NCBI RefSeq assembly: GCF_014656295.1
Contig: NZ_BNCD01000033.1
Span: 16,700-66,491, forward strand
Reading direction: 5' to 3'
Source of the DNA: Streptomyces sulfonofaciens
GTDB lineage: Bacteria > Actinomycetota > Actinomycetes > Streptomycetales > Streptomycetaceae
Length of the DNA stretch: 49,792 nt
Shown: positions 44,451-49,792 of the stretch, in pieces
Position numbering within the stretch: position 1 is the stretch's first letter
Layout of the letters: every line of letters starts with the position of its first letter
Translations under genes and position numbers: made by a program
Notes under the pieces: generated by a model
Database searches by the model: none
What the model saw: only the letters and a program-made list of their open reading frames with translations
What the model was told of the DNA's origin: nothing

Positions 44451-45644
44451 GTGACCGGCTCGACCCCGCACCACAGGCGCCGTTTGTGGGGGCGAGGCCC
44501 CCGTGAGCAGGCAGCGGCCCCAGGCCCGTCCCGGGGCGCGCGTGACGACGAGCGGGGCCGTGAGGCCTCGCTCGAGGCAGCGGACGAGGTCCGCGTGCCG
44601 GATGACCAGGAGGACCGGTCGGCAGGAGATCGACCGGCACATGGGCAGCCGGCGGAGGACCGGCCGGTGAAAGAGCCGGCACAAGACCGGCCGGCGGAAC
44701 AGCAGCCGGCGGAGGACCGGAGGGCGCCAGGAGTCGAGGACATACCGGTGGCCCCGGGACCGCGGACGGCCATCCCGCCCGAGGGCGCACAGGCGGCCCT
44801 GGCGGAGCCGGCCCCGGCGGACGCCGTGGAAAGGACGGACGACATGCCCGGCCCCGCAGCACCCCCGGCCAGGCGCCGTATGGCGGCGGTCAGGGACGGA
44901 GTACGCAGCAGCGGGCGGCGCGCCAGGGCCACGGTCGGGTTCCTCACCGACCGGGTGATCGACATAGCGCCGCGGATCCCGGTGCGCGACCTCGCGACCC
45001 TCCGCAAGCAGTTCCCCGGCCTGACGCCGGACGAGATCGCCGACAAACTCATCGCCGGTGCCGCGAACGGCACCTCCACCGTGGGAGCCGGTATCGGCGC
45101 CATGGCCATGCTGCCGGTGCCTCCCGCGATGCCCACCGAGCTGGCCGCCGAGGTGACCGGTGTGGCGGCCATCGAGCTGAAGCTGATCGCCGAGCTGCAC
45201 GAGGTCTACGGCCGCCGCCCGCCAGGCGGTCTCAAGGAGCGCAGCATCGCCTACCTGACCTCCTGGTCGGGTGAACGGGGCATCGACGTGACCAAGCCCT
45301 GGACGGTGAACTCCGCCGTCGGCACCCAGATGAAGCGCGAGCTGCGCCAGCAGATCACCAAGCGGCTGGTACGCAACCTCCCCAATCTGATGCCGCTGAT
45401 GGTCGGCGCGGCCGTGGGAGCGGTGATGAACCGGCGGGACACCCGAAGGCTGGCCGAGCGCGTCCGCGGCGATCTGCGCCGCCACCAGGTGCCCTGGGAG
45501 GACCTTCCCCGGCTGCCGCCCCTGGAGAAGCCCGCCGGCGTCCTGCCGCCCGGCGCCCTCCCCGGTGGCTCCGACACCCTTCCCGGTGGCTCAGGCCCCC
45601 TTCCCGGCGGTCCCGGCACCCTTCCCGGCGGCGTCGAGCCGTAG
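44451..45644 (+). CDS. EcsC-like hypothetical protein with repetitive ends
   Basis: Protein of 397 residues. The first 145 are disordered, with imperfect PAEDRP/PAQDRP units. A folded part (about 150-345) follows, with LTPDEIADKLIAGAANGTS and GAMAMLPVPPAMPTELAAE, then a helix ending HEVYGR. This pattern of a Gly/Ala-rich helix and a later tyrosine-glycine resembles EcsC-family proteins, but the match is weak. The C-terminus has four LPGG-based heptads. No signal peptide. GTG at 44451 is 13 bases after the DUF4193 stop, so they form one unit. It ends 11 bases from a convergent gene. Confidence 0.75.
   Translation: MTGSTPHHRRRLWGRGPREQAAAPGPSRGARDDERGREASLEAADEVRVPDDQEDRSAGDRPAHGQPAEDRPVKEPAQDRPAEQQPAEDRRAPGVEDIPVAPGPRTAIPPEGAQAALAEPAPADAVERTDDMPGPAAPPARRRMAAVRDGVRSSGRRARATVGFLTDRVIDIAPRIPVRDLATLRKQFPGLTPDEIADKLIAGAANGTSTVGAGIGAMAMLPVPPAMPTELAAEVTGVAAIELKLIAELHEVYGRRPPGGLKERSIAYLTSWSGERGIDVTKPWTVNSAVGTQMKRELRQQITKRLVRNLPNLMPLMVGAAVGAVMNRRDTRRLAERVRGDLRRHQVPWEDLPRLPPLEKPAGVLPPGALPGGSDTLPGGSGPLPGGPGTLPGGVEP
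45558..45641 (+). repeat. 21-bp repeats encoding LPGG heptads
   Basis: Four imperfect 21-bp units encode LPGGSDT, LPGGSGP, LPGGPGT and LPGGVEP at the end of the EcsC-like protein. Confidence 0.85.
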
Positions 45645-45655
45645 GCGGCGCCGTC

Positions 45656-46126
45656 CTAGGCGGACGGCGAGGCCGCCCGCATCTCCCTCAGGGCCGCCGC
45701 AAGGCGCTCCGGCTCGCGTGTCGACACGTACACATAGGGCGTGGGGTCCGCGGGATCCGTGATCTCGACGCGCAGCGCGGTCGGCACATAGCTGCGCAGC
45801 AGCATGAAGGCGCGCGGATCAGCCTTGTGGGAGCGCCAGGCACGCGCCTCCTCCGGCCCCAGGACCTGCGCGGTGCCGAGCGCCGAGACGGGGATCCTCG
45901 CCTCTCCGGCCACCAGGGAGCCCGCCACCACCCGGATCCGCACCGAGCCGTACGAACTGGTCACCACCGCGGCCACGGCCGTGCCGCCGACCAGGCCGCC
46001 GAGGGTGGGCAGGGGCCCGAAGGGCAGCACGATCAGCGCTGCCGCGACCCCCACGAGGAAAGAGACCAGCCACCAGGAGCGCGGCGCGGTCAGACGTTCT
46101 TCGTAGGCGGTGGCGGAGGGCTGCAT
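45656..46126 (-). CDS. DUF3093 membrane protein
   Basis: Protein of 156 residues with two adjacent membrane helices near the N-terminus (about 18-38 and 42-60) and a cytoplasmic-looking beta-rich domain (RIRVVAGSLVAGEARIPVSALG, RAFMLLRSYVPTALRVEITDP). The pattern fits DUF3093, found next to dut in actinobacteria; function unknown. ATG at 46126. Divergent from dut across 142 bp and convergent with the EcsC-like gene. Confidence 0.88.
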   Translation of the reverse strand: MQPSATAYEERLTAPRSWWLVSFLVGVAAALIVLPFGPLPTLGGLVGGTAVAAVVTSSYGSVRIRVVAGSLVAGEARIPVSALGTAQVLGPEEARAWRSHKADPRAFMLLRSYVPTALRVEITDPADPTPYVYVSTREPERLAAALREMRAASPSA

Positions 46127-46268
46127 GCGTCCAGCTTGGCACGGCGCATATGCCGGATCGCGCGCAGGGCGCCGGGGCGCGGGGCGCTGCCAGGTTGGGC
46201 GGGTAAGGTCTGCGCCTGTGAGTGGTACTGGACCGGATCCGGCGCGCCCGCGCCTTCGAGGTGAATCC

Positions 46269-46841
46269 GTGAGCCGTGTGAGGAGTCCGGAGCTTCCTGC
46301 GCGTGCAGAGCCCGCCCCGCGCCAGGAGCTTGACGTACTGATCCGGCGCGTCGACCCCGACGTACCGCTGCCGTCCTACGCGCACCCCGGTGACGCCGGA
46401 GCCGATCTGCGGACGACCGAGCCCTGCGTGCTCGCCCCGGGTGAGCGGGCCGTGCTGCCCACCGGGGTTTCCCTCGCCCTGCCGGAGGGGTACGCGGCGT
46501 TCGTGCACCCCCGCTCGGGGCTCGCAGCGCGCTGCGGTGTCGCCATGGTGAATGCCCCGGGGACGGTGGATGCCGGGTACCGTGGAGAGATCAAGGTGAT
46601 CGTGGTGAATCTCGACCCACGCGGGGCCGTGCGGTTCGAGCGCTTCGACCGGGTTGCCCAGTTGGTGGTCCAGCGGGTGGAGAAGGTGCGCTTCCAGGAG
46701 GTCGCGGAGCTTCCCGACTCGGCTCGGGCCGACGGGGGCTTCGGTTCCACCGGCGGCCACGCCGCGCTGAGCGGTGACGACGGTGGGCATGTGGGTGGGA
46801 ATCGATACGCTTCGGTCGTATCTGACCGGGAAGGACAGTGA
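46269..46841 (+). CDS. dut: dUTP diphosphatase (dUTPase)
   Basis: Homotrimeric enzyme splitting dUTP into dUMP and pyrophosphate, keeping uracil out of DNA. All five family motifs are present in order: AHPGDAGADL, HPRSGLA, GTVDAGYRGEI (Asp is the catalytic base), RVAQLVVQRV, and GGFGSTGG. At 190 residues it has a C-terminal extension of about 25 (HAALSGDDGGHVGGNRYASV). GTG at 46269 has GAGG seven bases upstream; other GTGs lie upstream. The DUF3710 gene starts one base after its stop. Confidence 0.96.
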   Translation: MSRVRSPELPARAEPAPRQELDVLIRRVDPDVPLPSYAHPGDAGADLRTTEPCVLAPGERAVLPTGVSLALPEGYAAFVHPRSGLAARCGVAMVNAPGTVDAGYRGEIKVIVVNLDPRGAVRFERFDRVAQLVVQRVEKVRFQEVAELPDSARADGGFGSTGGHAALSGDDGGHVGGNRYASVVSDREGQ

Positions 46842-46842
46842 C

Positions 46843-47631
46843 GTGTTCGGACGTCGCAAGAAGAAGGATCGCGCCGACGGCGCCGTGGACACGGTGGACG
46901 AGGCGAGCGAGGCCGAGCAGGTCGACGACGTCGATGGCGCGGAGGACGAGCCGGCCGGGGACGCCGAGCGGGAGCGCGTGCGGCTCGAACCCGAGCCGCG
47001 TCCCGACGGTCCCTGGGACAGTGGCGAGGTCCGCAACCCGGGCGAGGGGCGTGTGGACCTGGGCGGGATGTTCGTGCCCGGCGTCGACGGCATGGAGCTG
47101 CGGGTGGAGGTCGCCGGCGACGCGATCGTCGCCGCGACCGTCGTCCTCAAGGACAGTGCGATCCAGCTCCAGGCGTTCGCCGCCCCGAAGCGCGAGGGTA
47201 TCTGGCGCGAGGTCCGCGAGGAGATCGCCACCGGCATCACCCAGCAGGGCGGCGTCATCGACGAGGTAGAGGGCCCGCTGGGCTGGGAGCTGCGCGCGCA
47301 GGTCCCGGTGCAGTTGCCGGACGGCAAGGGCGGCTTCCAGGTGGTGCGGTTCGTCGGTGTGGACGGGCCCCGCTGGTTCCTGCGCGGAGTGATCTCCGGC
47401 CAGGGCGCGGTGCAGCCGGGGGCCGCGGGCCTGCTGGAGCAGATCTTCCGCGACACCGTCGTGGTGCGGGGCGAGGGCCCGATGGCGCCTCGCGATCCGA
47501 TCGTCCTCAAGCTGCCCAACGACGCGCAGATGGTGCCCGAGGGTGTCCAGCAGGAGGAGCAGGCGGGTTCGCGCTTCTCCGGAGGCATGGGCCAGCTCGC
47601 CCGTGGGCCCGAGATCACCGAGGTGCGCTGA
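46843..47631 (+). CDS. Conserved actinobacterial protein (DUF3710)
   Basis: Protein of 262 residues. A basic start (FGRRKKKDRA) and acidic stretch (about 15-55) lead into a beta-rich domain (about 60-230) with GIWREVREEIATGITQQGG and GPRWFLRGVISGQGA. DUF3710 proteins sit beside dut throughout actinobacteria; the role is unknown. GTG at 46843 has AAGGA seven bases upstream, inside the end of dut, so the two are coupled. A strong hairpin lies 249 bases downstream. Confidence 0.9.
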   Translation: MFGRRKKKDRADGAVDTVDEASEAEQVDDVDGAEDEPAGDAERERVRLEPEPRPDGPWDSGEVRNPGEGRVDLGGMFVPGVDGMELRVEVAGDAIVAATVVLKDSAIQLQAFAAPKREGIWREVREEIATGITQQGGVIDEVEGPLGWELRAQVPVQLPDGKGGFQVVRFVGVDGPRWFLRGVISGQGAVQPGAAGLLEQIFRDTVVVRGEGPMAPRDPIVLKLPNDAQMVPEGVQQEEQAGSRFSGGMGQLARGPEITEVR

Positions 47632-47880
47632 GGCGGCGGAGCCGCCGGAGCCGCCGGAGCCGTCCGGGTCGCCGGAGCCCGCGCTCCCTGGTCCCGGGCT
47701 CTCTTCTTCCGGGGCCCGGGGCTCGGAACCCGGGCCCTGACTGCCCGTCCGTACCGCTGGTGGGACGCGGGCGCCACCGCCGGTGGGATGCGGGCGGCGC
47801 CGTGGTCCCCGTGCGGTTGCCGCCGCGCCCCGGGGTGCCGGTTGCCGGAACCGTGCCGGGGCGGCGGTAGGAGGAACCTG

Positions 47881-47912
47881 CTGGGCCGCACCCCCTTGGG
47901 GGTGCGGCCCAG
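47881..47912 (+). terminator. Strong hairpin ahead of the lyase gene
   Basis: CTGGGCCGCACCCCC (47881-47895) pairs perfectly with 47898-47912; the top pairs open to give a four-base loop. It separates the dut/DUF3710 unit from the next gene. Confidence 0.85.
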
Positions 47913-47942
47913 TCGCACATCCGCACAGGAGTCGACCGCTCT

Positions 47943-47958
47943 GTTCATTCATATGAAC
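47943..47958. promoter_or_regulatory. Inverted repeat GTTCAT-N4-ATGAAC
   Basis: Perfect six-base arms with a four-base spacer lie 33 bases upstream of the -35 box of the lyase promoter. Possible operator; the regulator is not in this window. Confidence 0.5.
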
Positions 47959-47990
47959 GGCAGGTGAGCTGCGGGGGTTTTCTTCACCCC

Positions 47991-48019
47991 TTGACGGAAG
48001 TCTGGTCCGTACCTATGGT
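47991..48019 (+). promoter_or_regulatory. HrdB-type promoter of the alginate-lyase-family gene
   Basis: TTGACG (47991-47996) and TATGGT (48014-48019) are separated by 17 bases, close to the housekeeping consensus. It would give a leader of about 60 bases and rules out the upstream start at 47964. Confidence 0.7.
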
Positions 48020-48086
48020 CACCCGTCATCGCGAGTGTTCAGAAACCAACGTGTCGTTCACATACGAGAACGGATGGCTCCCCACC

Positions 48087-49316
48087 ATGCCAGACACTCC
48101 CGCTCCCCCCACCGTGCCGCACCACCGCAGACCACGTACCGCGCTGCTCGGCGTCGCGGGCGTGGTGACCGCCCTCGTGGCCACCCTCCTCGCCTGGCCC
48201 GCGGCGAACCGCGCCGACGCCGCACCCACCGCCTTCGTCCACCCCGGAGTGGTCGTCTCCCAGGCGCAGCTCGACTTCGCCCGCCAGAAGGTCAACGCCG
48301 GCGCGCAGCCCTGGAAGGGCGCCTACGACCAGATGATCGCGAGCAAGTACGCCGACCTCTCGCGGCAGGCCAAGCCCCGCGCGACGGTCGAGTGCGGCTC
48401 GTACTCGAACCCGAACTACGGCTGCACCGACGAGCGCGAGGACGCCATCGCCTCGTACACCGACGCGCTCGCCTGGTACATCACGCGCAACGCCGCCTAT
48501 GCCAAGAAGTCCATCGAGCTGATGGACGCCTGGTCCGGCACGATCCAGGACCACACCAACAGCAACGCCCCGCTGCAGACCGGGTGGGCGGGCTCCTCCT
48601 GGGCCAAGACCGCCGAGATCATCAAGTACACGTACGACGGCGGCTGGCCCAACGCGAGCCGGTTCGCGACCATGCTGCGCAACGTCTACCTGCCGGAGAT
48701 CATCGGCGGCTCCAACTCCAACGGCAACTGGGAGCTGACGATGATGGAGGCCGCCACCGGCATCTCCGTCTTCCTGGACGACCAGACGTCGTACGACAAG
48801 GCCATGACCAAGTTCATGGGCCGGGTGCCCGCCTACATCTACCTGGCCTCCGACGGCGCCCTGCCGAAGACCGCGCCCGGCAGCGGCCTGGACACCCGGG
48901 ACAAGATCATCAACTACTGGCAAGGCCTGAGCACCTTCGAGAACGGCGTCACCCAGGAGACCTGCCGCGACTTCACCCACACCGGATACGGCATCTCCTC
49001 CATCTCGCACGTCGCCGAGACCAGCCGTATCCAGGGCCATGACCTCTACACCGGGGACGTCGGCACCCGCCTGCGGTACGCGCTCGGCTTCCAGTCCAAG
49101 TACGAGCTGGGTGCGGCGCCGCCGAGCTGGCTCTGCGGCGGTTCCGTCAACCGCGGGCTCGGCCCGGTCACCGAGGTCGGCTACAACGCCATGCACAACC
49201 GCCTCGGCAACGCGATGGACAACACCCAGAAGCTCACCGAGCAGAACCGGCCGGCCGGCACCAACAACCTGTTCGTCGCCTGGGAGACCCTGACCCACGG
49301 GGACAACCCAAGCTGA
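48087..49316 (+). CDS. Secreted alginate-lyase-family polysaccharide lyase
   Basis: Exported enzyme of 409 residues. The N-terminus HHRRPRTALLG with a hydrophobic stretch to about residue 45 (RADA) is a signal peptide, possibly Tat type. The body is an alpha/alpha toroid-like alginate_lyase domain: HPGVVVSQAQLDFARQKV, then NSNGNWELTMMEAATGISVFLDD (two blocks) and the RDFTHTGYGISSISHVAE segment with candidate catalytic His and Tyr. Members cleave uronate polymers such as alginate or glucuronan. ATG at 48087 was chosen because the promoter at 47991-48019 excludes earlier starts; its ribosome site is weak. As far as I recall it is not part of the conserved order here, so it may be an insertion. 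Confidence 0.85.
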   Translation: MPDTPAPPTVPHHRRPRTALLGVAGVVTALVATLLAWPAANRADAAPTAFVHPGVVVSQAQLDFARQKVNAGAQPWKGAYDQMIASKYADLSRQAKPRATVECGSYSNPNYGCTDEREDAIASYTDALAWYITRNAAYAKKSIELMDAWSGTIQDHTNSNAPLQTGWAGSSWAKTAEIIKYTYDGGWPNASRFATMLRNVYLPEIIGGSNSNGNWELTMMEAATGISVFLDDQTSYDKAMTKFMGRVPAYIYLASDGALPKTAPGSGLDTRDKIINYWQGLSTFENGVTQETCRDFTHTGYGISSISHVAETSRIQGHDLYTGDVGTRLRYALGFQSKYELGAAPPSWLCGGSVNRGLGPVTEVGYNAMHNRLGNAMDNTQKLTEQNRPAGTNNLFVAWETLTHGDNPS

Positions 49317-49504
49317 CGGACCCGCCACCGCGCGAGCCGCTGCCCGGGCCGGGCGCCGTGACCACACCGGCGCCCGGCCCGTACGTCCTCCGGGGCCGCG
49401 GAGCCGCCCGCCGCGCCCGGGGGAGCGGCCCGCATGCTCCGCCGGGCCCCCGGCGCAGCGGACCTCGGCGCCGTGTCCCGGTGCCCGATGCGGAGAATGG
49501 CCCC

Positions 49505-49792
49505 ATGGGACGCGGCAAGCTACGCATCTACCTCGGCGCGGCACCGGGCGTCGGCAAGACCTACGCCATGCTCGCCGAGGCCCACCGCCGCAAGGAGCGC
49601 GGTACGGACTGCGTCGTCGCCTTCGTCGAGCACCACGGCCGGCCGCGCACCGAGGCCCTGCTGGACGGCCTGGAGCAGATACCCCGCAAGCGGTTCACCC
49701 AGCACGGGACGCGGCTCACGGAGTTGGACGTGGATGCGGTGCTGGTGCGTGGGCCCGCGGTGGTGTTGGTGGACGAGTTGGCGCATTCGAAT
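49505..49792 (+). CDS. kdpD: KdpD-type osmosensitive potassium sensor kinase, N-terminal part (cut by window)
   Basis: The first 96 residues are present and the frame runs off the right edge. They match the KdpD N-terminal ATP-binding domain: RIYLGAAPGVGKTYAML (Walker A), FVEHHGRPRTEALLDGLE, and VVLVDELAHSN (Walker B with the family's DELAHTN motif). Full KdpD adds a USP domain, four membrane helices and a kinase core, and controls the kdp potassium pump through KdpE. ATG at 49505 has GGAGA eight bases upstream. Confidence 0.93.
   Translation, partial: MGRGKLRIYLGAAPGVGKTYAMLAEAHRRKERGTDCVVAFVEHHGRPRTEALLDGLEQIPRKRFTQHGTRLTELDVDAVLVRGPAVVLVDELAHSN

Larger units (their letters stand above)
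47632..48086. other. 455-bp gap: terminator, inverted repeat and promoter of the lyase gene
   Basis: Begins with a 9-bp repeat based on GGAGCCGCC (47637-47680), then a terminator (47881-47912), an inverted repeat (47943-47958) and a promoter (47991-48019). No gene is seen. Confidence 0.7.

Overview
The window is chromosomal DNA of a Streptomyces. Evidence: very high GC with GC-rich third codon positions, many GTG starts, GTGA/ATGA start-stop overlaps, and genes typical of the genus (WhiH, HrdB, SepH, CutRS, paired ParE/ParC, a ydaO-class riboswitch ahead of an M23 peptidase). From memory, the gene order follows the conserved core region that in S. coelicolor runs from just before whiH to just after dut. 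No rRNA, tRNA, transposase, phage or CRISPR array was found. Both ends are cut: a membrane protein enters at the left edge, and a KdpD-type sensor leaves at the right edge.

Layout. 1-4.4 kb: end of an ABC-2-like membrane protein preceded by an EPH tandem repeat, the sporulation regulator whiH, and the principal sigma factor hrdB. 4.4-8.6 kb: secreted trypsin-like protease, a small Cys-rich protein, and parE. 8.8-11.3 kb: a three-gene unit of membrane protein, NarL-type histidine kinase and response regulator, behind operator-like inverted repeats. 11.5-16.0 kb: a citrate cluster made of a CitA/DcuS-type sensor kinase without a partner regulator, a helix-turn-helix/citrate synthase fusion, and a divergent citrate synthase. 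16.1-20.0 kb: a CobW-type GTPase and parC. 20.2-24.6 kb: paired M16 peptidases, then a c-di-AMP riboswitch and an M23 peptidase. 24.7-29.6 kb: a GntR regulator, ptsH (HPr), and a GNAT/acyl-CoA synthetase-like lysine acyltransferase. 29.9-35.2 kb: DUF5998, a phosphodiesterase, a double glyoxalase-fold protein, a sulfurtransferase, and the cell-division gene sepH. 35.6-41.5 kb: a large low-complexity membrane protein, a sugar-lactone oxidase, ferrochelatase, an inositol monophosphatase-family protein, and a small protein. 41.8-47.6 kb: cutRS, a DUF4193 zinc-ribbon protein, an EcsC-like protein, DUF3093, dut and DUF3710. 48.0-49.3 kb: an alginate-lyase-family secreted enzyme that looks accessory. 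49.5 kb to the end: KdpD N-terminus.

How the genes fit together. Most are housekeeping: transcription (HrdB), chromosome decatenation (ParE/ParC), nucleotide hygiene (Dut), heme (HemH), carbon signalling (HPr), protein acylation (Pat) and cell-wall turnover under c-di-AMP (M23). Several are tied to development and division (WhiH, SepH). The least explained part is the citrate cluster. There, a citrate synthase fold with its three catalytic residues intact is fused to a DNA-binding domain and faces a second citrate synthase across a 126-bp promoter region. That region holds a 17-bp palindrome ending next to a consensus -35 box, which suggests a metabolic enzyme acting as its own transcription factor.
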